From assembly GCA_951213105.1 (NCBI GenBank), contig OX578142.1, forward strand, positions 116,072,565-116,136,564: a stretch of DNA of 64,000 nucleotides, read 5' to 3'. This DNA is from Amaurobius ferox. Lineage: Eukaryota > Arthropoda > Arachnida > Araneae > Amaurobiidae. The position numbers and the translations under genes are program-made. The notes under the pieces are model-generated. The model was not told the origin of the DNA, did not search any database, and worked only from the letters and a program-made list of their open reading frames with translations. Below are positions 10,451 to 23,400 of the stretch, piece by piece. Numbering within the stretch: the first letter of the stretch is position 1; every line of letters begins with the position of its first letter.

Positions 10451-11905
10451 TCTCATGATATTACATTGAATAATATACAATATTTCATAAAAATATCAAT
10501 ATAACAGAAAAAAACATGGATGCTAATAGATTGCAATCTGTAGGATTCACAGCAAAATGAAATCAAGACTCATGCCTTCATTTCATTATAAAAATTTTAT
10601 AAAAGAAAAAAATCTGGGAAATAAATTTGTTAATGCAAATAAAATGAGGATATTAATTACATCATTAATCACAGACAAAAAAATTTTTCTTCCCTTCAGC
10701 GTGTTGATTTCATTGACAGAATGTAAACACTTAAGTAATTAAGTTGTTTTGATGAATTACAGAAAACATTGTTCATATTCAAGAAAAAATGGAAGAATTC
10801 CTAGTCCCATTAACTATATTTGTAAATATTTGTTTTAAAGCAAACAATTTTATAGAGATCAAATTTTTAGAACTTTTTGCAGCAAATTGATACCAAACTA
10901 ACAATCATTCAGATAATATTGAAATTTGTAAAGAAAGAAGAAATGCATAGTATCAGACAGAAAGGAGAGAGCACTATTCAACAATCTTCTAGTCTCTCTG
11001 TTTACTTTTTTTTTTCAGGAGAAGTAAGAAGAGTGTTTTGATTCTTTCTTTTCTACTCATGATTCCGTAATAAAGTGCCAATTTTGAAGGAAAAGAAAAG
11101 AAATAAAAACTATCTTAATTGCTAATAGTTTGATTATATTCCTTATGATCGCGATTGAAAGCTATTTCTATTAGTTTTTATTTTGGGGATTTATAATAAC
11201 AGCAAAAATATTTAGAAAGGTTTGAAAAGAGAATAACTATCCTTAATTAGGCCACTCGCAAGTTGGCAAATTCGATCGCTTGTTGACTTACCAAATGAAA
11301 CATTTTACCTCAATTTGGCGCAGTGACGATCGACAGCGAGAGCCACGGCCTAAACTAAAATTGATTAGTCTGTTAAACAAATATGTGATTTTATATCAAT
11401 TTTTGGCTAACATTTTTCATTACTTGGCAAAATTTATTTACAATACAGAACGGGTATACTGCTAGTAATCTCCATATTCAGAAACATGCATTTTCTTGGT
11501 CAATTTGCATGGATGCTCAGCCCTGAAGACTAATCTATACCTGATTGATCTCCTACTTAAGCCTAGTGCTTTTCCAACTTATCAGCGTGAATGCTTTTTC
11601 TATTTATTTATTTTTGAATTCTCATCATTTATATCTGTTGTTTATTCATAGATTGCTAGCTAGCTGCTATATATTGTTTTTTTTTATATTACCCTTTATT
11701 GATGAATTTTTATTTTTTATAAATTAGAAAGTCATAGTTCTTACTTGCCCGGATTTTTTTTTTTTTCTGTAGAAGGAACGAATTAGAAAGAATTTCAATC
11801 TAAATATATTTCAGTAACTTTCTTAAATGTTGAAGTTTTGACTTTATCTAAATGTTGCAGTATATCTCTATTATATCTTTGGAATATCATAAAATATTTT
11901 TATTG
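10451..11905. other. AT-rich intergenic DNA without a gene
   Basis: Only short chance open frames (about 60 codons) are present, without domain-like composition or splice signals. A GC-richer patch at 11255-11345 (GCCACTCGCAAGTTGGC, TCGATCG) resembles the TCGCCAAGTTGGCGA patch near 48283 and may be a small shared repeat. Confidence 0.5.
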
Positions 11906-11914
11906 TACACACAT

Positions 11915-11989
<75 letters not shown>

Positions 11990-12003
11990 GGGTGTCCCAA
12001 AAA
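11906..12003. repeat. AC/AT compound microsatellite next to a transposon-like end
   Basis: The pattern (AC)n(AT)n(AC)n runs to 11989 and is followed directly by CAGGGTGTCCCAAAA (11989-12003). That motif resembles the terminal motif of several arthropod mariner-like and other repeats. No matching inverted end was found within the next several kilobases, so only the microsatellite is certain. Confidence 0.7.
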
Positions 12004-13560
12004 CATTGACCTCAGTGTTTATTCCTCAAATATTGATCTTAGACTTGTATAATAAATTACAAAGTTGCATAAAAAAGGGTACAGAATTTTCTGAAATCGA
12101 TAAAGAATTTCAGGTGATTAAATTTGAAGAAATACAAAATTTAAATTTTTATATGGCCACGGCCCCCGTACAAAACATTTCCAATGAGTAAAATGTGCTC
12201 CATATACTAATAAAGCGATGTACAAAATTTCAGCATTTTTTAAGTCCCAGAGATACGTTTAAACAATTGGTGAGGAATTAATCACAAATTAAAATGTAAA
12301 TGTTTACAGCAAGAGTGCAAATGATGCAAAGCAGAAATGCATAATAGGCAAATAATACCTCTTATCTTCAGATTTACTTACAATTTTTCAAAAGTATGTG
12401 TTGTGATAAACATGCTGCATAGACCAATTTGAATAGAGTAATTAGAAAATTAATAGTAATTGCTTTAAGAGCTTAATGAAAATATTATAAATCAATTACT
12501 CCATTCAAATCAAGATTCCCGCAACAAATTTTCACAGGTCGGATTCCCATGTCAATTCAATTTAATCTCAATGGCCAATTAAACAATTAAAATTATAAAT
12601 ATTTTTTGTATAGTGGAATTATCCAGGTATTGACATGAGAACCTTAAAATAGAATAAATAAAGCTAAAATGAATTATAATCATGCACAATAAATACAATG
12701 ATTATTTTAAATAAAAAAAATTATTTATTAATTGCGTATCTAAATATATATATTTTCAGATAAATTATTATTTAATCCAGAGACATTAAGATTGAATATG
12801 TAAAAAAAACAAACTACACAATATTTATAATAGAACATTCTTATAAAACATAATATTTTGAAATAATTAAATTAATATAAGATCATGAAAAGATTCCTAC
12901 TCACATATTGCATTTATATTGTATTGTTGAATAAAAATATTATAATGGTAAATATTATGTTGTAAAATGATCATAATGTAGAATCACCATAATTAAAACT
13001 TGATAGAACAGACCTTGCACATAGCACTGGTTTTCAAAAAAACTACACTGCGCTAAATATATATATATTTTCACTAATTCAAACACATCTTTGAATTCTC
13101 ACTTTATATAAATAAAGTTGAACTTATAACGCACAATACCAAGGCCTTCATCAGCTATGCATATTTCTCCTTTTATCATAGCGGCATTATCACACTGTGC
13201 ATTCAGTGGATAACTAACGACATCTCTTGTTCTCAGCACAACAAATATATATATTCTATAACACTCGACTGCTGATCAACACATTTTTGTCAAAAAAACC
13301 AACTTGAATAAAACAGAGGGATGAGCTACATTCTCAACAAAAGGTATCTATATACTTCTCGATACACACTGACACTGACATCTAAAAATTACACCTCCCC
13401 TCTTCCCAGGAAGGGGGGAGTGACAAAAAGAAGAAAAAAGGCTGCTTCCTGGTTCATTATTTTTTTTATTTATTTTTAATTTAAATTATTTAGAATATCA
13501 ATTGTAGGCATAATTATTCTCAGTTATTTATCAATTGATGTGGTGGTAAAAATAAGTTCA
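12004..13560. other. AT-rich DNA, no gene recognised
   Basis: No open frame with recognisable content was found. A somewhat GC-richer stretch at 13130-13420 lacks coding character in all frames. Confidence 0.45.
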
Positions 13561-14160
13561 ATGTAATTAATTTAAACAATCTTAAAACAAAAGGGTACAA
13601 TTCCAATAGGGTGTTCCAAGGTACAACACCAACAATGGTCCAAGGTACAACAAGCATCCACTTTTATGATTTTGTTACGCCTAACAAATATTAGTCATGT
13701 TTTTTAAAAACTTAATTTTTTCTTATAGAGAATAAAATTATGGTACATACTTACCTTAGTTCTGATTTCAACTGTACCGCACTAGTAGTTCTTTTTTCTA
13801 ATCAAGTTTATAGTAGAAAATTACTCAACAACTGGAAAAACAAGAAAATTTCACTAGCACATGGCTGGAAAATCTGAAATAGTCACCAGCACAGTAAATA
13901 GTACTTTGTGTTACAAGTGTCAACTACATGTACTTAATATCAAATTTCTCCACCAGGTGGCCAAGATATTTAGACTGGCCCAAAGTGCATTCGGCCCAAG
14001 GTACAACACTCTTCCCTAAGCTTACCATACTATCATAAGAGTTGACGCTAATTGCTAAATATCTATTTCTCATAGCCTCGATACCGTCCATATTCCTCCT
14101 GCCTAGATTTTTTTCCAATTCTGGTTTTAGTTCCATTGGGTACACTTTTAAATTTTTTTA
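13561..14160. other. Region with a repeated CCAAGGTACAACA motif
   Basis: CCAAGGTACAACA occurs at about 13616 and 13639, and CCCAAGGTACAACACT near 13995. On the minus strand, 14145-13924 has a 73-codon open frame (LKPELEKNLGRR...LGHLVEKF). It looks more protein-like than its surroundings and could be a piece of a decayed transposase, but no family is recognisable and no start or splice context supports a gene. Confidence 0.3.
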
Positions 14161-15801
14161 TTTTCACTAGTAATCTTTAATGAATCAATTCCATTTTGAT
14201 ATGCTATTTATTTGGACTTTTTAAATGTCAGTCCCCTTGTTTGTTTGCCAAGGTTCCGCATTATGGGAAATTTTCTGGTCTATCTGCCACATTATCAAAG
14301 TCAAAGTTTTATTCATTTGCTCAGTGGCACACTTGTACCATCTGACCATATCTCCATGCAAAGGAGAAAAAAGGAGGAAAACAAGGAAGAATTTTCCCTC
14401 AAACTTAAAAGCAATTATATATTTCTCTATTTCTTTTTCTAATATTGAGGAACTAATTATTTGAAATTTTTCTTTACATATTTAAACTTGGGGAATTGAA
14501 TTTTATTGAGATGTACTTAAATGTTTTAAAAAAATGGTGACCAGCGAATCATACAATTTAAAGCAGGTGACTATGTATTTGATTTTTCAGAATATCATAC
14601 TTGAACAAGTACAAAAATATATACTTGCTATAAAATTATATTTGAGTGTTGTGCATTTTTTTTTATTGGTCATTTATTTGAAAAGTTACTTGCCAATTGG
14701 TGAGGACTGATATGCAGCTTTACTAATTTTCATGGAAGTTTACAATAGCAAAAACATAGTGAAATATTATTAAAGTTGGTTAGGAAATAAATGAGATAAT
14801 ATTTTTAAAAGGATTGGGTGTAGTTCAGCCATCTTTATAATGTGTAAGCCTAGATGCTCAAGCCTGAGAGCTGTGAATTCATACAGAATATAAGCAAGAG
14901 TCTCTTCTGAGTAATGGCATCCCCTACTGATGGGGGAGCAAGAGTCTCTTCTGAGTAATGACATCCCCCTACTGATGGAGTAGTCTCTAAATTCCATCAA
15001 ATAGAGATTTCTACGGAGTCAAAAAAGATGTCTGAACATGACATTATAAGTCCTGAACTGGTAATAAGTGTTCCTATTTGCATGGTAATAAATGTCTAAA
15101 GAAAAGGATGGCTCAAAGAAAATGGCCACCATAAGAAGACTGATTACAATCATAATTTCTTGCTATTGAGCCTAAATAGGTCATTTATTCTTCTGGTAAT
15201 GGACTCTTGGTTAAAATTTCTTCTTGGACTTTGATTTTCATACCAAACTAGAGAGCTCCCCCCCCCCCCCCTTCCCCATCCTCTTAGTTAAGCTATACTT
15301 CTTACCATGCAGATAGAAACACCTATTGCCAATTCATTAGGCAGACCCCCCCTTTTTCAGTGAGATGCGGGCAGTTATCTAGCTTCATGTTAGGAATAGG
15401 GGAGAAGATCAATTAAAAAGTTGTAAAACATCGTTAAATTAGTACTAAGAAATTTTATCCCCATGCAAAATATGGAAAATAACTCTCTAAATAACGATTT
15501 TTAAAGGGAAAATTTTATTGATCAGTATATAACAGTGTAAGGAAAGCACACAGAGGCATCTTACCTATTACATGGTCACAAGCATGTGTCATTACTGAAG
15601 GTGAACACGTTATTTTATGTACAATAAAGTTGATTTTATTCTGCTGCATTATCTAAATGTTCTAGTTTGGGGTGGAGGCAGCTAAATTGTATAGACTTCT
15701 TTTCAGGGTTCCTTTCCATATTTTGCAATGGTACAAAATTCTTGATCTCATTTTGCAATGCCTACTACTTTGTAATTGAGTTTTTTCCCTATCTCTAACA
15801 G
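14161..15801. other. AT-rich DNA with a small tandem duplication
   Basis: A 46-bp unit beginning AGCAAGAGTCTCTTCTGAG is present twice (about 14893 and 14939). Another C-rich run lies at 15257-15275. No coding region is supportable. Confidence 0.55.
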
Positions 15802-15880
15802 GAAGCGAGATAAGCCCCAGTACCTCATTAAAGAAGGAAGTCGGCCCCCAGAAGTTGTCTCATTGTGTAGTGCCATTGAG
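15802..15880 (+). CDS. Possible internal exon (low confidence)
   Basis: A pyrimidine-rich tract ending CTCTAACAG precedes 15802. The following 79 bases are open in one frame: one base, then 26 codons including PQYLIKEGSRPPEVVSL. The exon would end in phase 0 before GTTTCC, a weak donor. The exon at 20191 starts in phase 0, so the two could join. The translated segment is not clearly a WD40 sequence. Treat it as a candidate only. Confidence 0.28.
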
Positions 15881-16369
15881 GTTTCCCATATACTTGCATT
15901 AAAAACTATACAATAATTCTAATACTTCTCATGTTATTTGTGTGATCCATGATTTTCCTTGACACTCTGTATATTATATTTTATTGTTATGTCATTTAAT
16001 TAAATTTTGTACATTTTTATGACAAGAGAGTGATGCAATAATGACTGACATGAACCGGAAATGCTTGCAAAATGTAACGAATTTACATGTGCTGCCATGC
16101 AGTAGCGTAGCATAAGATTTTGACTGGAGAGGCTGAAAATTTGGCAAAAAATTTTATATTACAAGTGAAATTTATATTGAAATTTGCATTTTCATAAGTT
16201 TTATTTATTAGTGAATAAAATAAAATAATTTTACATTAAAATGCAAAGAGTGGATGAAATACATGAGATTTTAAAATGTTACCTGTGTAAGATGAATACA
16301 TACAAGATATAACATTTTAAATATTTCCTTATTTCTAAATTAGATGAACTTTTACAATCATTTTATTAA

Positions 16370-17534
16370 CACTTTGCAACATAGTTGAAAAGTGTTTGTG
16401 GACTTTGTTCATTCTCTCTGTCTGTCTGTTTATTAGCATGATAACTGCTGTAAAAATGATTTTATCAAAATGAAATTTTAGTATGTTGTTCAGATGGTCT
16501 GTGGGACCTTTGGGAATATAAAAGAATAATATCGCCCAATTAGTTTTGGAGTGAACCCAAGTTGAAAAAATGAAATACATTGAACCCTATGAGACTTAAT
16601 TTTTCAAACATTTTTTAAGCGAATTTAAAATTTACGAATTGCTTCGAAAATTTTAGGAAATATTCAAATTATCACATAAAATATATAAAAAAAAAATTCA
16701 GAAAAATATATTCAGTAGTTTTTTAAATAAAAATTAAAATAATAATTACACCCATTACATGAAAAAATCACGTAACCATTATATGAAGAAATCACGTGAC
16801 CCACTTCAAAATAAAATATGGCCTCCATCTTGTGTCAAAATCGTGATTCTTGAAGTTCTTTTTAATTTATATTTAGTGTTTTATCCATCCTAAAACTGCT
16901 TTATTTTTGCTTAATTTCTGTGCATCAATGTTCTGAAACAATGCAATTACAATATATTTGAATTTAAATGATCATCAAACTTTGATTATTTGTACAACGA
17001 TGCCAAATTTTCACTTATGGAGATTGTAAACACATCAAGCTGTATGATAAGTTGTATAAGAATTCCTGAATTTGTTAAACACAAAATTACTTAGCGCTGG
17101 AGTCTGCAATATAGTTGATATGAATGAAACAGTCATTGATTTTACATAAGAGAACAGACAATTTTATAGCAGACTTTTTCAGTGAAGTTTTAAGTATAGA
17201 GTTAAATTGCTTTTACCTCCATGGTTTTAAGTTTTTAAGTAAAATAAATTATTGTAGTATTGTGATGAATTAAAAGAATAGAATAAATGTATATGAATGA
17301 AATATTTACTGCTTTTTCATAGAGAGCCAGGCAATTTATATTTCAATGACGTCATTTGAATAAAGTTCATTTTTTGCAATGAAGTTTTCAAATATAATAA
17401 ATTATTGTAATATTGTGATAATTTTAAAAATATTCCCATTGAATGTATTGCGTTTTAGAGATGTTTAAATAACATTGCATTGTAGTTGGAAAGTGTTTCA
17501 TAATCAATGCTTTATGCATGATTGATCTTTCTTG
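16370..17534 (+). mobile_element. Family A element, copy 1
   Basis: It is flanked by TTAA on both sides (16366-16369 and 17535-17538). It starts CACTTTGCAACATAG and ends TCTTTCTTG. The start region can fold as AACACTTT-CAAC paired with GTTG-AAAGTGTT, and a GTCT microsatellite follows about 45 bp in. A stem around ATGCTTTATGCAT lies near the 3' end. E-box CACGTG is at 16793-16798 and CRE TGACGTCA at 17347-17354. There is no coding capacity. Class unknown: see the matching finding. Confidence 0.82.
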
Positions 17535-17538
17535 TTAA

Positions 17539-18689
17539 ATATGAAGCCATAGTCACCCATAGAGGAGGTAAAGGGGGGTTACACTCCCCTGTGGACATTA
17601 ATATAACAAAGGCGAGCAGCAAGTCAGTTATGTTGCACATCATGCGCCTGAGTTCTCCCCTACCCTGGAAAAAGTGTTACAAGCACCTTTGTATGAAGTA
17701 GAAATATATTAGAATTTTATCAGCAAGTGATAGAAAAAATATATCGGTTTTGTAAGTATAAACAGCGTGAGCGAACTAAATAAAGCAATTCAAAAGAGTG
17801 CACTGGAAATGGGTGAGAACACTGTTGTCGAAAATGTCCTTAAATAATTTTGTTTAATTATTATTTACAAATACTATACTTTGAAAACTTCAAAATATCT
17901 TAACCACAATATACTAAAAATCTGCTAGAAAATTATCAATGGCTTTTGTTTAACCGAGATTCTCCTATAACGTGATTTTTAAAGGGAAATCAGAATTATT
18001 CTTTCTAAAACTTACAAATGCACAAACAGATGCTTCACCGTATTGTTGTTGTGACTAAGTCTACTTTACAAACTACTAAGTTTAATGGTAGTGTCATTAG
18101 TGTGTTTCTTCATTTTGATATTGTTTAAATTTAGGTGAATGTCATGTTATTCATGGAAAATGACTTATATATTTTAGTATAAGACTTTTTTCTGCGAAGA
18201 TTAATTAATAGAACCATGTTTGACCCAAAATGGCTGATCCATTAGCCTTGCATAAGAAATTTTCATTTATAAAAAGTCATGTCCTATATTCAATCATTGT
18301 CTGTCATTTATAAAGGGTAAAGAGAAATAACCCAAATGAGGAGAGAAATAACCACACCTTTCCAGAAGCTAGCTTATAGTTCTAGCTTATCAGCCAGGGT
18401 GGAGTTTAACAAGTGGGTGGTCCTAATACCATGCTTCTTTCAGGGCAACATAAAAACTAGATGATTTCAGCTTCTAGATATGTGTTTCAATGAGAAAAAT
18501 ACTTTGAAACTTCTCATTGTAAGTAAAGTGTAACAGTATTCTAAAAAAAGACATATATATTCGTAAAGTTATATTAAAATTATAATAGATAAAAGCATCT
18601 TTAAATTAGATTTTAAACAGGGGAGGCTCAGCTTCTGATCCTCAATGGGCACTATACCATTGCATCTACGCTCATTTATGGAAACAAAA
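17539..18689. other. AT-rich DNA, no gene recognised
   Basis: No coding or repeat structure is supportable. Short runs such as AGAGAAATAACC (18320-18355) repeat locally. Confidence 0.45.
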
Positions 18690-18691
18690 TA

Positions 18692-19854
18692 CAGTACGCG
18701 ACCTCTTATCCGACGTCCCAATATCTGGACTCTCCTCAAACTGGAATGCGGCAAAATAATGCCAAATTCTGCGTCAACACTCAATTATTTGCCAAAAAGT
18801 GCGCCAAATAGCTGTTTTTTGTTTCAAATCCTGCCAAATGATTTTTTGCCTTAATTAGCAATATTAATATTATAAAATAATGCATTGAAATCTACATTTT
18901 TCTCACTTCAACTGTTTGCGATCCAGACATAAACAAAGGTCTGGCTGAATCCACAGCTTACCACACCTGAAATGTTGCTAAAAATATTTCCGGAAGGAAG
19001 AAGAGGAAAACTGTAAGTATCATGGAGGTAAAAGTGAACTCTACCTCCATGGTAGATATATTTGTTCCATGTCAGATAAACATACTTTCGACAAATGACA
19101 AAACAGTTTGTTTGTGAAACAATATAAAGAACTTTTATTTTTAGGAAAAAAAAACATATTTTCTTTTTTAGAATGAGTACCCGTTCGTTTGATGCCTCGA
19201 TGACTTCATAGTGGTAAAGTGATGTCATATCGTTTTTCACTGCAAAGTAACTGGGGCTATATAATAAAAAATAATAAAAAAATCAAAATTGGTATCACGT
19301 CTGCATACAATAGATAAAACCAAGGACAAAACGTTTTTTAAAAAATGAAAGGTCTTTTATTTAACATCCTAAAAGACGTACAAAATATTGTTAAAAACTG
19401 CCAGAGCGCTTTCGGACGTATATACGCCCTTCAGTGGCTACATGAGTGGTAAAAACATGGAATGTTTATATATAGAGAGACCATTTTAAAACAAATTTGC
19501 ATAAAATATAAATGGTAAATGAACTTGCTAAAATAACTCAAGAAATATACACTGAAATTTACTGGGGCTTTTGGAAAAAACTGCAGAATCTAAAGGAATT
19601 TGCAGAGATTTTTAATTTTTTTTCTCGTGTTCTAGTAAGTTTATAATTTTCAATTTATGGATTTCATTTTCACATATTTTTGAAATTCATAACATAAAAA
19701 TTAACTTTTGGCATTTCCAGTTAACTGTTTTGTTAACTGTATGCTGTTTAGAAAACTGTTTTACTGTTTTAGAAAAAGTGTTCCGAATCATGGAAAATCC
19801 CCTTATCCAGAATACCTGAAGTCCCAAGCATTCCGGATAATAGATCCTGTACTG
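18692..19854. mobile_element. Tigger/pogo-like non-autonomous element
   Basis: The ends resemble pogo/Tigger inverted repeats: CAGTACGCGACCTCTTATCC on the left, and CAGTACAGGATCTATTATCC when the right is read inward. TA dinucleotides flank both (18690-18691, 19855-19856). The 1.16-kb interior has no transposase. It contains a CATGGAGGTA/TACCTCCATG hairpin (19021-19052). Near 19404-19440 there is a GCGCTTTCGGACG...CCTTCAGTGG stretch resembling motifs in Penelope-like terminal repeats, so another insertion may be inside. Confidence 0.55.
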
Positions 19855-20190
19855 TATATATTACAAAGGCTGAACATGAAAAAGAAACAAGGATTTTGAA
19901 TGTAGATAATTATACAGCTGGACCTGAGTGCAATCAAGTGGGGTAAAAGTATTACACGTCTGTGTTACACTAGCATGGACCAGAAAGTTTTAAATAATTC
20001 TCATTTTACTTTTAAAAGAATTGCTAGTTTAAATGCTGTCTATATAGACGCTTCAATTAAAGGATTTGATAATTTTCCAATGTGAGCTTTAAACAAATTT
20101 AATTCTGGATACATTTGCCTATTTCTGTACTCTGACTTTTCCTTTTACTATTATCTTTTGATATTCTTATATTGTATTTTTATTATGTAG

Positions 20191-20404
20191 ATTGATCTAA
20201 GATCCAGGAGACGTGTTACTGAATTTCTTGGACATAAGCACTCCGAGACGAAGCAACCTCTCAGTGTAGCCAATAATCTTGTTTGCGCTAATGGCGCTGA
20301 CAACGTTATAAGAATATGGCATAAGTCAGGAGGCTTGCCAATTCATCAAATAGAGCCAACTGTTGATGGAAAAAAATTGAAAGGCTGGCTCACAAGTCAC
20401 CATG
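20191..20404 (+). CDS. Internal exon of a WD40-repeat gene, DCAF4/WDR21-like
   Basis: The exon is bounded by a pyrimidine-rich tract plus TTATGTAG at 20190 and by the donor ATG|GTAATA at 20405. Only one frame is open, giving 71 codons plus one base. The translation starts IDLRSRRRVTEFLGH and later has ANGADNVIRIW, the GH...(R)IW pattern of a WD40 blade. The order DLR-xx-RV-GH-PL-RIW resembles the C-terminal propeller of DCAF4/WDR21, a substrate-receptor candidate of CUL4-DDB1 ligases, but the match is from memory. The exon is much less AT-rich than its flanks. No further exon is certain; the downstream exon must begin with two bases of a split Gly codon. Gene symbol withheld. Confidence 0.68.
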
Positions 20405-20427
20405 GTAATACTTATTTATATTGTTTT

Positions 20428-20493
20428 GAAGGTACTGATATGAAAGTGTATGAAATACTTTAATGTATATGATTACTTCATATCAGTACCTTC
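20428..20493. repeat. Hairpin just inside the downstream intron
   Basis: GAAGGTACTGATATGAA (20428-20444) pairs exactly with 20477-20493 around a 32-nt loop. It starts 23 bases after the splice donor at 20405, so it could influence splicing or be an intronic hairpin RNA. A chance foldback remnant is equally possible. Confidence 0.6.
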
Positions 20494-20499
20494 TCTTTT

Positions 20500-23400
20500 T
20501 CTATATCATTAACCCCTAAGTGTGTTATATTTAATTACATAAGTTTGTCTTTTCATTAGCATATGTAAATATTACATACAATAATGAAATTTTTTTTTTC
20601 ATTTTGTTATAAAATGATATTTGGAGTAATTTTTAATTGTTCCGTGTAATGCCAGTTGGATTATATATCTTTTTGTCTCATTATATATCTCTTTATACAT
20701 CAAAAAAATTTTATATTATCTTGAATGAAGTATTTGAGTTTATCTTTAAATGTAGAAATAGTTTGATATCTGTGTTTCATGGTTTGCTATAGACTGTGTA
20801 TCTTCACAATCTTTTTAATTATATACATAATATGCTGTTCATGTTTAAAAGTGTTTGTTATAATATATATATATATATATATATTCACATGGCCTTTTTC
20901 TAAAAAAAGTTAGTCGGTACCCAATTAAAATAATGTACTGGATTTATATTTGTGAAATTATTGAATTTTCAAATAAGGAAATGATGGGGGAGGGGAGTAG
21001 TTCTTATCTCATTTAATTTTTACTCAATTTATACTTTTAAATGCAGAGTAACAGTTAATTTTACTATTTTAAATTAGAAAGAAAGAAATATCTGACATTA
21101 GTAATATTTCAAATTTTAGGCATGCTGCTGAAATCTTCTTTACACTGATTTATTTCTCTGCTTTTCGTATTGGTAGTAAGAGTGCAATACCAAATAAACC
21201 AAGAATTTATATATTCTTTAAACTTAAATTGTCACAGAGGTCAGCTGACTAATTTGATGAACATCAATGCAGCTGCAGTACTGCTCAATAATGATGGTTT
21301 AAATTTTCACGTATTGGCTATAGTTTGATATTTGAGTTGTTTACTGGTACACAGCCTACACTAGCTGGTATGAGTGTCGGCTTGTACCAGTTGAAAAAAC
21401 TCTCTCTATATATATAAATTGCAGTCTTTTACTATTGAAGGAGTATTGTTTTATTTTGATTATATGGATTATGATTGTTAATTATATAACAATCATAATC
21501 CATACTTTGCATAATTCCAAAATGCAAAAGAAAATGGTGTTACAAAATTCAAATGTTAAATGAAGACCCTTTGCAGAAATCCAGATTTTTAAATTATACC
21601 CTTGAAAAAAATTTAAAAATGGTACTTTATAAAATGAAATAAAACTTTTTTAAATTTAGAGTCTTCATATAAGTTTTATTATTGCCTAACATAAATGTGC
21701 AAAATATGCATACTAAAAAGCCTGATCTGTTAAAACCAAGTCTAGGAAATGAAAGGATAATTTTTCTGTCTTCTAAAAATTTCGAAAGAAATTTTGACAT
21801 ATTGACAGAAATACTGAAAAATAACATTGAAGGTTGAGAAATTTAAAATACACCTATAAATATATAACATTGTTTTTATATGCTTTAATGTTAGTAATTG
21901 CATTTCAACTTGAAAATTTATTGTTTTTGGAAAAAACATGTATCTGCAGAAATATAAACTATGTTTGTATTTATATATTATATATATAATAATTATGTAT
22001 ATTATATATTTAAATTATAAAAAAAAAATTATTTCTTTTTAGTTTTTGAATTGCATAAAAAAATTGTGTGTTGAAAACTTAGAATTTATTGTAATACTGT
22101 ATTTTACAAAAACTTGCTTGGAAAAAGATGCTTTTTAATGCAAATCATCTTAAAATACTGACATTTAATCACATAAAAAATACTGACATTTAATCACATA
22201 AAAAATGTATGAGTCAAGTTTCCTGATTTCCCTCTTGCTTAGACCACTCAGAGCACTTCAATTCTGTTTGTTATTGATACTCATTAAAAGATTAAATTCA
22301 AATTGTAAGATATGAAGTAGAATACAAATGAAGGATGCAGAGGAAAAACCAAAAGTCCCAAAACTGAAATTTCCTAGGAGAAAGAAAATAAACCAGAAAC
22401 TTTTATGCCTTTTCCAATGAATCTTTTTTTATATGTTAGTTAAATGCTTGCTATTTTCACCTGAAACTACAATAACATTAGGTTTTAATTTCTTGCACAA
22501 GTATTTAATTATTCCTCTGTTTTATTGGGACTCTGTTGGTTTTTCCATTGGTTTTTCCCTTGTAATCGGCACTCAGTTTTTTAAATCTTCAATAACTTTT
22601 CACTCAGTAAGTAGGTTGTTCCTCTTTATGACTTGCCATATTTAAATTACATATGAAAGCAATTTTTCACATATTTTTTTTACTCCCCTGCACCCATCAA
22701 ATGTTAACAATTTGGTAATTGAAATAAGTAACTAATATTTTAGAAAATAACAAGTGCTGTAATGCTGTTGCAGCATTTTTTAGACAAATATAGACCTCTA
22801 ACATATAAAGTAGCTGTTACAGATTATTTTATTAGATTTACTCAATTACTACCCAAACTGGGCCTTAACCATATCAGAAACCTCTTTATATAAATTATTA
22901 TTTTCAGTGTTGAAATAATTCAGCTCCCTGATTTACTAAGTTGAAAATTTTTATAGTTGATATAAAAATAATGTTCAGTTCTCTCTAATACTAAAGCTCT
23001 AAATCATATAGTTTGTCCATGTATTAAAAAAATGACTAATGATACTTGCATTTACAAATAGTTTTAACTATATGTTGTATAGAATTTATCTCATATGCAA
23101 TAAATTAATTTTCTTATTAAAATGTTTTTAGCTGTATTTTATGGTTGTATAAAAGCTACATGTCTTAAACAATTTATAGGTAATATGTTAATTTTTTTCT
23201 TATAAATTTGTGTTCATTTTATTAAAAGTTCCTCTTTTCTTTATTTTTAAATATTTGAAAATTTGATAATTCTACCACATTTTGTTAATTTTATTGCTTT
23301 TAATTTTAATACTTTCTATAAGCTTTCTATAATTTCAATATTTGTTTTCATGTTTTTTCCTGTGAGCCATTTTTATTGATTATTTAAACTTTACCAAATT

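Noticed and set aside
11838..12191. 117-codon frame with HTHTHT and IYIYIY
   Set aside because: It is read through the AC/AT microsatellite.
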